This document shows, in pieces, positions 38,940 through 47,793 of a stretch of DNA of 64,000 bases (within the stretch, counting starts at the first letter, position 1; the number at the start of each line of letters is the position of its first letter). Source of the DNA: Quadrisphaera sp. DSM 44207 (GTDB lineage: Bacteria > Actinomycetota > Actinomycetes > Actinomycetales > Quadrisphaeraceae); NCBI RefSeq assembly GCF_900101335.1, contig NZ_FNKA01000001.1:248001-312000 (forward strand), given 5' to 3'. The notes under the pieces are model-generated. The model had not been told where the DNA came from. It did no database searches and was given only the letters and a program-made list of their open reading frames with translations. A program made the position numbers and the translations under genes.

Positions 38940-39905
38940 GTGCCCGTCCCGCTGCGTCCCCCGCACGAGCAGGTCGTCGTCCTCGCCGCCCGCAACGAGG
39001 AGGCCCTGGCCCAGGTCGCGCAGGAGATCCGCTCCGCCGGCGGCAGGGCCGTGCACGTGGCCGCCGACGTCGGGCGCGAGGAGGACGTGGCGCGCATCGC
39101 CGCCACCGCGGTGGCGGAGTTCGGCCGCTTCGACACGTGGGCGAACGTCGCCGGGGTCTCGATCTTCGGCCACATGGACCGGGTGTCCACCGAGGACATG
39201 CGCCGGATGTTCGACACCACCTACTGGGGCGTGGTGCACGGGTCACGGGCGGCGATCGAGCACTACCGCGGGCGCACCGCGCCCGGCGGGGCGATCGTCA
39301 ACGTCGGCAGCATGTTCGGCGACCGCGCCACCCCGCTGCAGTCGACCTGCGCCAGCGCCGAGTTCGCCGTCCACGGCCTCACCGAGGCGATGCGGGTGGA
39401 GCTGGCGGCCGAGGGCCTGCCGATCTCGGTGACGCTGCTGCACCCCGGCCGCATCGACACGCCGTACAACGAGCACGCGCAGAGCTACACGGACCGGCAG
39501 CCGGCCCACCGCGGCATGATCTACGCCCCGGAGGCGGTCGCCGAGGCGATCCTGCACGCCGCCGAGCACCCCGTGCGCGACCTGTACATCGGCGGCCAGG
39601 TCAAGGCCGCGGTCGTGGCGACGCGCCTGGCGCCGCGCCTGGTGGACCGGGTGATGCGGCGCTACATGCACACCTCGCAGCTGGCGGACCGGCCCTCGCG
39701 GCGCACCGGCGACAGCGCCCTGCACCAGCCGGGCTACGGCCTGCACGAGCGCGGCACCCACCAGGGCCGCCTGTACCGCTCCCGCAGCTACTACCTCAAG
39801 CTCGAGGAGCACCCGCGGGCCGTCACCACGGCCGTCGTCGGGGCGGGCGCCGCCCTCGCGGGTCTGCGCCCGGCCCGCCGGCTGCTGCGGGCCGCCGGGC
39901 GCTGA
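38940..39905 (+). CDS. degenerate SDR-family protein lacking the cofactor and catalytic motifs
   Basis: A 321-residue protein of the long SDR group with the C-terminal extension (RLYRSRSYYLKLEEHPR). Start is GTG with GGAGG upstream. The N-terminus reads MPVPLRPPHEQVVV directly into LAARNEEALAQV: the ~23 residues that normally carry TGASSGIG are missing in frame. At the active site, where family members have T-Y-x-A-S-K, this one has T-C-A-S-A-E, so Tyr and Lys are both absent. The Ser (NVGSM) and the fold-level motifs remain. It cannot be a normal oxidoreductase; either a pseudoenzyme or an in-frame deleted gene. Confidence 0.82.
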   Translation: MPVPLRPPHEQVVVLAARNEEALAQVAQEIRSAGGRAVHVAADVGREEDVARIAATAVAEFGRFDTWANVAGVSIFGHMDRVSTEDMRRMFDTTYWGVVHGSRAAIEHYRGRTAPGGAIVNVGSMFGDRATPLQSTCASAEFAVHGLTEAMRVELAAEGLPISVTLLHPGRIDTPYNEHAQSYTDRQPAHRGMIYAPEAVAEAILHAAEHPVRDLYIGGQVKAAVVATRLAPRLVDRVMRRYMHTSQLADRPSRRTGDSALHQPGYGLHERGTHQGRLYRSRSYYLKLEEHPRAVTTAVVGAGAALAGLRPARRLLRAAGR

Positions 39906-39944
39906 GGCCGCGAGGGGCGGGCGCGGCGCGCCGCCGCGGACGCC

Positions 39945-40631
39945 GTGAGCAGCCGCGTCCTGGCAGCCGCCGTCGCCGCCGGGGCGGTCGCCGTGGTCGG
40001 GTGGCCGCTGGGCGGGATCCTGGCGCGCACGGCGCTCAGCCCGCGGCAGCGGGCGCGACCCGGCACCGGCGCCGTCGTCGTCCTCGGTTCCACCCTGCAG
40101 GACGGCGCCGTCCCCCCGGTGCTCGCCAGCCGCCTGCAGCGCGCCGCCGCCGTCTACCGGGAGGCGGCCGCGGCCGGACGACCGCCGCTCGTGGTCGCCT
40201 CCGGGGGCGGCGACGGCGCGACCTCGGAGGCCTCCGCCATGGCCGCCGCCCTCGTGGGCCTCGGGGTCCCGGTCGAGCGCCTGGTGCTGGAGGAGGTCTC
40301 GACCACCACCCGGGAGAACCTCGCCGAGAGCGCGGCGCTGCTGGCCCGGCGCGCCGGGGCGCCGCGCGCCGTGGTGGTCACGAGCGACTTCCACGTCTGG
40401 CGCACCGCCGCCCTCGCCCGCCGCGCGGGCCTGCGCGCGCAGGTGCTCGGCGCGCCGACGCCGGCGCGCTCCCTGCCGCGGGCGCTGCTGCGCGAGTCCG
40501 CGCTGGTGCTGGGCTCGCAGCGCTGGAGCGTCGCGGCGGCGGGTGCCCCGCTCGCCGCGACCGCCGCGCACGCCGCCGTGTGCGCCGCCGTCCGGCGCCC
40601 GCCGGGAGGACGGCGCCCGCCGCGGGCGTGA
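39945..40631 (+). CDS. YdcF/DUF218 family protein
   Basis: A 228-residue protein with one N-terminal membrane segment (about residues 5-28) and a Rossmann-like DUF218 domain (GAVVVLGSTLQDG, ASGGGDGATSEASAMAAAL, STTTRENLAESAALL, VVVTSDFHVWRTAALARRAG). Homologues such as SanA/YdcF take part in envelope processes, but the reaction is unclear. GTG at 39945. Confidence 0.88.
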   Translation: MSSRVLAAAVAAGAVAVVGWPLGGILARTALSPRQRARPGTGAVVVLGSTLQDGAVPPVLASRLQRAAAVYREAAAAGRPPLVVASGGGDGATSEASAMAAALVGLGVPVERLVLEEVSTTTRENLAESAALLARRAGAPRAVVVTSDFHVWRTAALARRAGLRAQVLGAPTPARSLPRALLRESALVLGSQRWSVAAAGAPLAATAAHAAVCAAVRRPPGGRRPPRA

Positions 40632-40647
40632 CGCGCGCCGTGGCGGT

Positions 40648-40676
40648 TTGACGAGGGCGACGCGCTCGGCTTCACT
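40648..40676 (+). promoter_or_regulatory. promoter of the sulfur operon
   Basis: TTGACG (40648-40653) and TTCACT (40671-40676) are separated by 17 bases; the start point would fall just before the riboswitch. Confidence 0.5.
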
Positions 40677-40682
40677 CAGCCT

Positions 40683-40778
40683 CGACCATCCCGAGCGGCC
40701 GAGAGACCTGGCTCGACGACGCCGCAGCAACCACCCGCCCCGACCGGGGCGGGCCGGTGCTACCGCCAGGACCGATGG
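40683..40778 (+). promoter_or_regulatory. SAM (S-box) riboswitch
   Basis: Core elements occur in the right order: GAGCGGCCGAGAGAC (40693-40707), CGACGACGCCGCAGCAACC, a GC-rich variable hairpin, then GGTGCTACCGCCAGGA. P1 can form between CCATC (40686-40690) and GATGG (40774-40778). The latter contains the start codon of the following leader peptide, so SAM binding would hide that ATG. The class is SAM-I-like by sequence. Confidence 0.8.
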
Positions 40779-40870
40779 AGGCTCCTGTGCGCTGCTGCGT
40801 GACCGTCCCGCTGACCCGACGCGTCCGCGTCGACCTGCTGCGCACCGCCAGCGACCTCTGTCGCGGCTGA
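40775..40870 (+). CDS. Cys-containing leader peptide
   Basis: A 31-codon ORF with AGGA upstream of its ATG. It encodes two adjacent Cys (codons 7-8), an LTRRVRVDLLRTAS core and a C-terminal LCRG. This is the pattern of the short actinobacterial putative leader peptides found before sulfur-assimilation operons. Translation through the Cys codons may sense cysteinyl-tRNA. It ends 109 bases before the transporter gene. Confidence 0.75.
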   Translation: MEAPVRCCVTVPLTRRVRVDLLRTASDLCRG

Positions 40871-40979
40871 CCTCCCCCTGACGCCCGGGCGCCGACCGCT
40901 GCGCGCCCGCCGCCAGACCCTCCCCTCCGCGGGCCCGAGCGCGGCCCGCGGTCCCGTGCGCGCCCGCAGGAGAGCATCC

Positions 40980-41795
40980 GTGTCCACCACCCTGGCCCCG
41001 CCCCGCACCAGCTCCGCCGCCGGCGTGCGGCTGCGCGGGGTCGGGCGCACCTTCGGCGCCCGCAGCGCCGCGCGAGGCGACGGGCACGTCGTGCTGCGCG
41101 ACGTCGACCTCGACGTCGCGCCGGGCGAGATCGTCGCCGTCCTCGGCCCGTCCGGGTGCGGCAAGTCCACGCTGCTGCGCGCGGTGGCCGGCCTCGACGC
41201 CCCCAGCCGCGGCGAGGTGCTCGTGGACGGCGCCCCGGTGCGCGGGATCGAGCCCCGCGCCGCCGTCGCCTTCCAGGAGCCGCGGCTGCTGCCCTGGCGC
41301 AGCCTGGCCGGCAACGTCGCGCTCGGCCTGCCGCGCGGCACCTCCCGGGCCGCCGGGCGCGAGCGCGTCGCCGAGCTGCTCGGCCTCGTGGGCCTGGCCG
41401 ACTTCGCCGGCCACCGCCCGCGCAGCGTCTCCGGCGGCATGGCGCAGCGGGTCGCGCTCGCGCGGGCCCTGGCGCGCCGCCCCGGGGTGCTCGTGCTCGA
41501 CGAGCCCTTCGCCGCCCTCGACGCCCTGACCCGCCTGAAGATGCAGGACCTCCTGCTCGACGTGCTGGCGGCCGCGCCCACGACGGTGCTGCTGGTCACG
41601 CACGACGTCGAGGAGGCCCTGCACCTGGCCGACCGCGTCGTCGTCCTCGGCGCCCCGGACGACGGGCGCGGGCCCGGCGCGGGCGTGCGCACGACCGTCC
41701 GCGTGCCCGGGCAGCGCCCCCGCGACCGCGGCGACGCGCGCCTGGCCGCCCTGCGCGCGGACCTGCTCGCCCAGCTCGGCGTCCCGCGCGCCTGA
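40980..41795 (+). CDS. ABC transporter ATP-binding protein, sulfonate/taurine/nitrate type
   Basis: A 271-residue ATPase with Walker A GPSGCGKST, Q-loop FQEPRLLPWR, signature VSGGMAQR, and Walker B VLVLDEPFAALD. The EPRLLPW loop is typical of SsuB/TauB proteins. GTG 40980 with AGGAG upstream. First structural gene after the riboswitch and leader peptide. Import of an organosulfur compound is inferred from the regulation and from metY in the operon. Confidence 0.9.
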   Translation: MSTTLAPPRTSSAAGVRLRGVGRTFGARSAARGDGHVVLRDVDLDVAPGEIVAVLGPSGCGKSTLLRAVAGLDAPSRGEVLVDGAPVRGIEPRAAVAFQEPRLLPWRSLAGNVALGLPRGTSRAAGRERVAELLGLVGLADFAGHRPRSVSGGMAQRVALARALARRPGVLVLDEPFAALDALTRLKMQDLLLDVLAAAPTTVLLVTHDVEEALHLADRVVVLGAPDDGRGPGAGVRTTVRVPGQRPRDRGDARLAALRADLLAQLGVPRA

Positions 41796-41836
41796 GCCGG
41801 CCCCGATCCCCCTCCCCCCTCTCCGACAGGAACACC

Positions 41837-42919
41837 ATGAGCCTGCGCACCGCCCTCACCTCCTCGACCGCCCTGGCCGCCCTGGCCGCCTCCTCCCTGC
41901 TGCTGACCGGCTGCGCCGCCGGCGAGGACGCCGCCCCGGCCCCCGCCGCGGACGGCGCCAGCAGCAGCGGCGGGGGCGTGGACCCGGCGTGCTCGACCCT
42001 CACCGTCGACTTCGCCACCTACAACCCCCTCTCCCTGGTCGTCCGCGACCAGGGCTGGCTCGAGGCCGCCCTCGCCGAGGACGGAGGGACCGTGGAGTGG
42101 GTGCAGTCCGCGGGCAGCAACAAGGCCAACGAGGCGCTGCGGGCCGGCGCGATCGACGTCGGCTCCACCGCGGGCTCGGCCGCGCTGCTGGCCCGCTCCA
42201 ACGGCTCGCCGATCAGGACGGTCGACGTCTTCAGCCAGCCCGAGTGGTCCGCGCTCGTGGTGCGCGGGGACTCCGACATCGACGGCGTGGAGGACCTGCG
42301 CGGACGCTCGGTGGCCGCGACCACCGGCACCGACCCGTACTTCTTCCTCCTGCAGGCGCTGGAGACCGCGGGCCTGTCGCCGTCGGACGTGACGCTGCAG
42401 AACCTCCAGCACGCCGACGGGCGCACCGCGCTGGACACCGGGCAGGTCGACGCCTGGGCGGGCCTGGACCCGATCATGGCCGCGGCCGAGGCGGAGAGCG
42501 GCGACCGGCTGGTCTACCGCAACGTCGACTTCAACACCTACGGGTTCCTCAACGCCACCGAGGAGTTCCTCTCCACGTGCCCCGAGCAGGCGCAGACCGT
42601 CGTCGACGCCTACGAGCACGCGCGGGCGTGGGCGCAGGAGAACCCGCAGGAGACCGCGAGCGTCCTCGCCGAGGTGGCCGGCATCGACCCGGCCGTGGCG
42701 ACGGCGACGCTGGAGCGCACGACGCTGGACGTCGACCCGGTGCCGGGCGAGGCCCAACGCGCCGTCCTGGAGCGCGTCGGCCCGATCTTCGTCACCAACG
42801 GCGACGTGCCGAGCCAGGAGCAGATCGACGAGGCGCTGGACACCCTGTTCGAGACCACCTACGTCGAGGCCGCCGACCCGGAGGCCTTCGCCGCCGAGCA
42901 CGCGGGCCACTCCTCGTGA
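41837..42919 (+). CDS. ABC transporter substrate-binding lipoprotein, SsuA-like
   Basis: A 360-residue lipoprotein. The lipobox LLTGC (Cys at about residue 25) is followed by a Ser/Gly/Ala linker and an SsuA/NMT1-type binding fold (TVDFATYNPLSLVVRDQGWLE, SNKANEALRAGAIDVGSTAGSAALLA, VKGRSVAATTG-like segment). The ligand is probably an aliphatic sulfonate or related sulfur compound. Its stop overlaps the permease start (GTGA). Confidence 0.9.
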   Translation: MSLRTALTSSTALAALAASSLLLTGCAAGEDAAPAPAADGASSSGGGVDPACSTLTVDFATYNPLSLVVRDQGWLEAALAEDGGTVEWVQSAGSNKANEALRAGAIDVGSTAGSAALLARSNGSPIRTVDVFSQPEWSALVVRGDSDIDGVEDLRGRSVAATTGTDPYFFLLQALETAGLSPSDVTLQNLQHADGRTALDTGQVDAWAGLDPIMAAAEAESGDRLVYRNVDFNTYGFLNATEEFLSTCPEQAQTVVDAYEHARAWAQENPQETASVLAEVAGIDPAVATATLERTTLDVDPVPGEAQRAVLERVGPIFVTNGDVPSQEQIDEALDTLFETTYVEAADPEAFAAEHAGHSS

Positions 42920-43806
42920 GCACCGGCCGGACGAGCGCCGACACCGACCGGGTCGACACCGCGCGGTGGGCGGGTCTGGTCCGGCGCAGCATCCCGCTGC
43001 CCGGATCGGACGTGCCGGGCACGATCCCGCCCCCGCCGAGCGAGGGCGCGCGCCGCCGGGGTGCGCGCAGGGCCGCCCTCGGCGCCGTCCTGCCGCTGCT
43101 GCTCCTGCTGGCCTGGGAGCTGGTCACCCGCGCCGGGGTCTTCTCCCCCGTGCAGCTGCCGGGCCCGGCGGCCGTGGTGCGCGCCGGCGTGGACCTGGTC
43201 ACGCGGGGCCTGCTGCTGCCCTACGTCGGCATCTCCGTGCAGCGGGTGTTGGTCGGCTTCGCCGTCGGCGCGGCCCTGGGCCTGGCGGTCGGCGCGCTCG
43301 TCGGCCTGTCCAGGCCGGCCGACGTCCTGCTCGGGCCGACGATCGGCGGGGTGCGCGCCGTGCCCTCGCTGGCGTGGGTGCCGCTGCTCATCCTGTGGCA
43401 GGGCATCGGGGAGGACTCGAAGACGACGCTCATCGCCATCGGCGCCTTCTTCCCCGTCTACACCACCGCGGCCTCCGCGCTGCGCCACGTCGACCGCCAG
43501 CTCGTCGAGGCCGGCCGCGCGTTCGGGCTGCGCGGCCTGCGGCTGCTGGGCGCCGTCCAGCTGCCCGCCGCCGTGCCCGGCGTCCTCGCCGGCCTGCGCC
43601 TGGCCCTGGCCCAGGGCTGGCTCTTCCTCGTGGCGGCCGAGCTCATCGCGTCCTCGATGGGCCTGGGCTTCCTGCTGCAGGACAGCCAGAACAACGGGCG
43701 CACCGACCGGATCCTGCTGGCGATCATCCTGCTGGCGGTGCTGGGCAAGCTCAGCGACGCGGTCATCGGCCTCTTCGAGCGCTGGGCGCTGCGGAGGTGG
43801 GCGTGA
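42916..43806 (+). CDS. ABC transporter permease, SsuC-like
   Basis: A 296-residue permease with six predicted membrane segments and the EAA-type loop (VEAGRAFGLRGLRLLGAVQLPAAVPGVLAGLR). The ~55-residue N-terminal extension before the first helix is long and Pro/Arg-rich. GTG overlaps the upstream stop, and its stop overlaps the next start (GTGA, 43803-43806). Confidence 0.9.
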   Translation: MSTGRTSADTDRVDTARWAGLVRRSIPLPGSDVPGTIPPPPSEGARRRGARRAALGAVLPLLLLLAWELVTRAGVFSPVQLPGPAAVVRAGVDLVTRGLLLPYVGISVQRVLVGFAVGAALGLAVGALVGLSRPADVLLGPTIGGVRAVPSLAWVPLLILWQGIGEDSKTTLIAIGAFFPVYTTAASALRHVDRQLVEAGRAFGLRGLRLLGAVQLPAAVPGVLAGLRLALAQGWLFLVAAELIASSMGLGFLLQDSQNNGRTDRILLAIILLAVLGKLSDAVIGLFERWALRRWA

Positions 43807-45863
43807 GCACCCTCGGCAGCGACGCGCTGACCACCCTGCTCGACGAGCAGCGCACCTTCGCCCCGCCGCCGGAGCTGGCGGCCGCGGCGAACCTCGGCCC
43901 GGAGGCGCACGAGCGCGCCGCCGCGGACCCGGAGGCGTTCTGGGCCGAGCAGGCGCAGCGCCTGAGCTGGGAGGCGCCCTGGCACACGGTGCTCGACTGG
44001 CGCCCGGCCGTGCCCGTCGACGACGCCTGCGAGAACGGCTGCGAGGACGGCGACCTGACCGTGCCGTCCGCGCGGTGGTTCCTCGGCGGGCGCCTGAACG
44101 CGGCCGTGAACTGCGTGGACCGGCACGTGGCCGCCGGGCACGGGGACCGCGTCGCGGTGCACTTCGAGGGCGAGCCGGGCGACCGGCGCACGATCACGTA
44201 CGCGGACCTGCTCGCCGAGGTCTGCCGCGCCGCCAACGCTCTGACCGACCTCGGTGTGCGTCCCGGCGACCGCGTCGTCCTGTACATGCCCGTCATCCCC
44301 GAGACGCTGGTGGCGATCCTCGCGGTGGCGCGGATCGGGGCCGTGCACTCCCTCGTCTTCGGCGGGTTCTCCGCCGAGGCGCTGCGCTTCCGCGTCGCCG
44401 ACACCGGCGCGAAGGTCGTCGTCACCACCGACGGGCAGTTCCGCCGCGGTCGCGCGGTCGGGGTCAAGGCCACCGTCGACGAGGCGGTGGCGGGCCTGCC
44501 GGACCTCGAGCACGTCCTCGTGGTGCGGCGCACCGGCGACGCCCTGGACGCGCCACCGCCGTGGACGCCGGGCCGGGACGCGTGGTGGCACGAGAGCGTG
44601 GGCCGGGCGGACGCCGTCCACGAGGCGGCGGCGTTCGACGCCGAGCACCCGCTGTTCGTCATCTACACCTCCGGCTCCACGGGCAGGCCCAAGGGGCTGC
44701 TGCACACCACCGGCGGGTACCTGACCCACGCGTCCTACGCGCACTGGGCGCACTTCGACGCCAAGCCCGCCACCGACGTCCACTGGTGCACCGCCGACCT
44801 CGCGTGGGTCACCGCGCACACCTTCGCGGTCTACGGGCCGCTGACCAACGGCGTGACGCAGGTGATGTACGAGGGCACCCCGGACACCCCGCACCGCGGG
44901 CGGCACTTCGAGGTGATCGAGCGGTACGGGGTGACGACGTACTACACGGCGCCGACGCTGGTGCGGACGTTCATGGCGTGGGGCCCCGAGGTGCCCGCGG
45001 GCCACGACCTGTCCAGCGTGCGGCTGCTGGGCAGCGTCGGGGAGCCGATCAACCCCGAGGCGTGGGTGTGGTTCCGCGAGCACGTCGGCGGCGGGCGCGC
45101 ACCGGTGGTCGACACGTGGTGGCAGTCCGAGACCGGCGCGACCGTGGTCGCGCCGCTGCCGGGCTCGACCGTGCTCAAGCCCGGCTCGGCGACCCGCCCG
45201 CTGCCGGGCCTGGACGCCGCGGTCGTCGACGGCTCCGGGCGCGAGGTCTCCCCCGGCGAGGGCGGGTACCTCGTCATCCGCCGCCCCTGGCCCGGCATGG
45301 CCCGCACGGTGTGGGGGGACCCGGAGCGCTACCGCGACTCCTACTGGCGCCGGTTCGCCGCGCAGGGCTGGTACACCGCCGGGGACGGCGCCCGCTACGA
45401 CGCCGACCGCTACCTGTGGCTGCTGGGGCGCCTGGACGACGTGGTCAACGTCTCCGGGCACCGGATGTCGACCTCGGAGGTGGAGTCCGCGCTCGTGGCG
45501 CACCCGCAGGTCGCCGAGGCCGGCGTCGTCGGCGTGCCCGACGAGCGCACCGGGCAGGCGATCGCGGCCTTCGTCGTCCCCACCCGGCGCGAGGCGCTGG
45601 AGGCGGACCCGGCCGAGCGGGCGGCGCTGGAGGCCGAGCTGCGCGCCCAGGTCGCCTCGGTGATCGGACCGGTCGCGAAGCCGCGCGACGTCGTCCTCGT
45701 CGCCGACCTGCCCAAGACCCGGTCGGGGAAGATCGTGCGCCGGCTGCTGGGCGACCTGCTCGTCGGCCGCGACGTCGGCGACACCACCTCCCTGCAGGAC
45801 GAGGCGGCGCTGAGCGCCGTCGAGGACGCCCTGCGCCGCAGACCGACCCGGAGCGGAGGATGA
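43803..45863 (+). CDS. acs: acetate-CoA ligase (acetyl-CoA synthetase)
   Basis: A 686-residue adenylate-forming enzyme that makes acetyl-CoA from acetate. The P-loop is YTSGSTGRPKGLLHTTGGYL, the acetyl-CoA-synthetase pocket DTWWQSETG (its Trp favours acetate), and the C-terminal hinge and catalytic Lys are in PKTRSGKIVRR. The N-terminus differs from typical Acs (an ENGCEDG insertion). It is translationally coupled to the transporter upstream and to metY downstream. Placement in a sulfur operon fits recycling of the acetate released by MetY. Confidence 0.9.
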   Translation: MSTLGSDALTTLLDEQRTFAPPPELAAAANLGPEAHERAAADPEAFWAEQAQRLSWEAPWHTVLDWRPAVPVDDACENGCEDGDLTVPSARWFLGGRLNAAVNCVDRHVAAGHGDRVAVHFEGEPGDRRTITYADLLAEVCRAANALTDLGVRPGDRVVLYMPVIPETLVAILAVARIGAVHSLVFGGFSAEALRFRVADTGAKVVVTTDGQFRRGRAVGVKATVDEAVAGLPDLEHVLVVRRTGDALDAPPPWTPGRDAWWHESVGRADAVHEAAAFDAEHPLFVIYTSGSTGRPKGLLHTTGGYLTHASYAHWAHFDAKPATDVHWCTADLAWVTAHTFAVYGPLTNGVTQVMYEGTPDTPHRGRHFEVIERYGVTTYYTAPTLVRTFMAWGPEVPAGHDLSSVRLLGSVGEPINPEAWVWFREHVGGGRAPVVDTWWQSETGATVVAPLPGSTVLKPGSATRPLPGLDAAVVDGSGREVSPGEGGYLVIRRPWPGMARTVWGDPERYRDSYWRRFAAQGWYTAGDGARYDADRYLWLLGRLDDVVNVSGHRMSTSEVESALVAHPQVAEAGVVGVPDERTGQAIAAFVVPTRREALEADPAERAALEAELRAQVASVIGPVAKPRDVVLVADLPKTRSGKIVRRLLGDLLVGRDVGDTTSLQDEAALSAVEDALRRRPTRSGG

Positions 45864-47221
45864 CTCCCGTGACCGACGACGTTCTTCCTCCCGTGAGCGA
45901 CCAGACCAGCGACGGGCGCCCCGAGCGGCCCAGCGACCGGACCTTCGGCTTCCGCACCCGCGCCCTGCACGCGGGCGGCACCCCCGACTCCGCCACCGGT
46001 GCGCGGGCGGTGCCGATCTACCAGAGCACGAGCTTCGTCTTCGAGGACACCGACGACGCGGCCAACCTGTTCAGCCTGCAGAAGTACGGCAACATCTACA
46101 GCCGCCTGGCCAACCCGACGGTCGCGGCCTTCGAGGAGCGCATCGCCTCCCTCGAGGGCGGAATCGGCGCGGTGGCCACGGCGTCCGGCATGTCGGCGGA
46201 GTTCGTCACCTTCGCCGCCCTGGCCGGGGCCGGTGACCACGTCGTGGCCGGCAGCCAGCTCTACGGCGGCACCGTCACGCTGCTCGACGTCACGATGCGC
46301 CGGTTCGGCGTCGACACCACGTTCGTGCCCGGCACCGACCCGAAGGACTTCGAGGCCGCGATCCGCCCGACCACGAAGGCGATCTACAGCGAGGTCGTGG
46401 CCAACCCCTCCGGGGAGGTCGCCGACATCGCCGGGCTGGCCGAGGTCGCGCACCGCAACGGGCTGCCGCTGGTGCTCGACGCGACGCTGTCGACGCCGTA
46501 CCTGGTGCGCCCGATCGAGCACGGCGCCGACATCGTCATCCACTCGGCGACGAAGTTCCTCGGCGGGCACGGGACGACGCTGGGCGGCGTGGTCGTGGAG
46601 GCCGGCACCTTCGACTGGGGCAGCGGCCGCTTCCCGCAGATGACCGAGCCGGTGCCCTCCTACAACGGCATCCGGTGGTGGCAGAACTTCGGGGAGTACG
46701 GGTTCCTCACCAAGCTGCGCTCCGAGCAGCTGCGCGACACCGGCCCTACGCTCTCCGCGCAGTCGGCGTTCCAGCTGCTGCAGGGCGTGGAGACGCTGCC
46801 CTTCCGCATGGAGGCGCACCTGGCCAACGCGCGCGGCGTCGCCGAGTGGCTGGCGCGCGACCCGCGCGTGTCGTACGTCAGCTGGGCGGGCCTGCCCTCG
46901 CACCCGCACCACGAGCGCGCCAAGCGCTACCTGCCCCTCGGGCCCGGGTCGGTGTTCTCCTTCGGCGTCGTCGGCGGGCGCGCGGCGGGCCGGAGGTTCA
47001 TCGAGTCGGTGCAGCTGGCCAGCCACCTGGCCAACGTCGGGGACACCCGCACGCTCGTCATCCACCCCGGCTCCACCACGCACCAGCAGCTCTCCGACGA
47101 GCAGCTGGAGGTGGCCGGGGTCGCGGAGGACCTGGTGCGCATCAGCGTCGGCCTGGAGGACCTCGACGACATCCTCTGGGACCTCGACCAGGCGCTGACC
47201 ACCGCGACGAAGGAGGCCTGA
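45860..47221 (+). CDS. metY: O-acetylhomoserine sulfhydrylase
   Basis: A 453-residue PLP enzyme of the Cys/Met-metabolism family that makes homocysteine from O-acetylhomoserine and sulfide, releasing acetate. The PLP Lys is in HSATKFLGGHG; YSRLANPT and the phosphate-binding ATASGMSAEF segment are present. The WWQNFGEYGFLTKLRSEQLRD stretch fits MetY rather than MetB. ATG overlaps the acs stop (ATGA). It is the methionine-pathway step that justifies SAM control of the operon. Confidence 0.92.
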   Translation: MTPVTDDVLPPVSDQTSDGRPERPSDRTFGFRTRALHAGGTPDSATGARAVPIYQSTSFVFEDTDDAANLFSLQKYGNIYSRLANPTVAAFEERIASLEGGIGAVATASGMSAEFVTFAALAGAGDHVVAGSQLYGGTVTLLDVTMRRFGVDTTFVPGTDPKDFEAAIRPTTKAIYSEVVANPSGEVADIAGLAEVAHRNGLPLVLDATLSTPYLVRPIEHGADIVIHSATKFLGGHGTTLGGVVVEAGTFDWGSGRFPQMTEPVPSYNGIRWWQNFGEYGFLTKLRSEQLRDTGPTLSAQSAFQLLQGVETLPFRMEAHLANARGVAEWLARDPRVSYVSWAGLPSHPHHERAKRYLPLGPGSVFSFGVVGGRAAGRRFIESVQLASHLANVGDTRTLVIHPGSTTHQQLSDEQLEVAGVAEDLVRISVGLEDLDDILWDLDQALTTATKEA

Positions 47222-47222
47222 G

Positions 47223-47753
47223 ATGACCACGCTGACCACCGACCCGACGCGCACCTGGGTGGGGCCGACCGCCCAGGAGCGGCTGGCGATGCTGCGGCGC
47301 GCGCAGTCCATCGCCATCGTCGGGGCCTCGGAGAACCAGGCGCGCGCGAGCTACTTCGTCGCGACCTACCTGCTCTCCTCCTCCCCGTTCGAGGTCTACT
47401 TCGTCAACCCGAAGGCGTCGCAGATCCTCGGCCGGCCGGTGTACCCCTCCCTGGCCGACCTGCCCGAGGTGCCGGACGTCGTGGACGTCTTCCGCCGCCA
47501 CGAGGACCTGCCGAGCGTGCTCGACGAGGTCCTCGAGCTGCGCCGCACCCGCGGTGGCGGCGAGAAGCCCTCGACGCTGTGGCTGCAGCTCGGCTCCTGG
47601 CACGAGGACGTCGCGCGCCGCGCGCAGGAGGCCGGCCTGGACGTCGTCATGGACCGCTGCGTGAAGATCGAGCACGCGCGCTTCCACGGCGGCCTGCACC
47701 TGGCGGGCTTCGACACGGGCGTGATCTCCTCGCGGCGCCAGATCCGCGCCTGA
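47223..47753 (+). CDS. CoA-binding domain protein (YccU-like)
   Basis: A 176-residue protein with a Rossmann CoA-binding fold (SIAIVGASENQARASYFVATYLL, VYFVNPKASQILGRPVYPSLADLP, LWLQLGSWHEDVARRAQEAGLDVVMDRCVKIEH). Such genes are often found next to metY in actinobacteria; role unknown. It begins 1 base after the metY stop and ends the operon. Confidence 0.88.
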   Translation: MTTLTTDPTRTWVGPTAQERLAMLRRAQSIAIVGASENQARASYFVATYLLSSSPFEVYFVNPKASQILGRPVYPSLADLPEVPDVVDVFRRHEDLPSVLDEVLELRRTRGGGEKPSTLWLQLGSWHEDVARRAQEAGLDVVMDRCVKIEHARFHGGLHLAGFDTGVISSRRQIRA

Positions 47754-47793
47754 GCGGCTCGACCCGGCCCCGCACCCGCGCGCGACCGCGCGC

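Noticed and set aside
40543-40881. Small open frame covering the riboswitch region
   Set aside because: It has no ribosome site and its codons follow the structured RNA; the 31-codon leader ORF explains the coding signal better.
43803-45863. Acetoacetyl-CoA or propionyl-CoA ligase instead of Acs
   Set aside because: Not excluded, but the DTWWQSETG pocket with its Trp and the overall length favour acetate; kept as Acs with some reserve.
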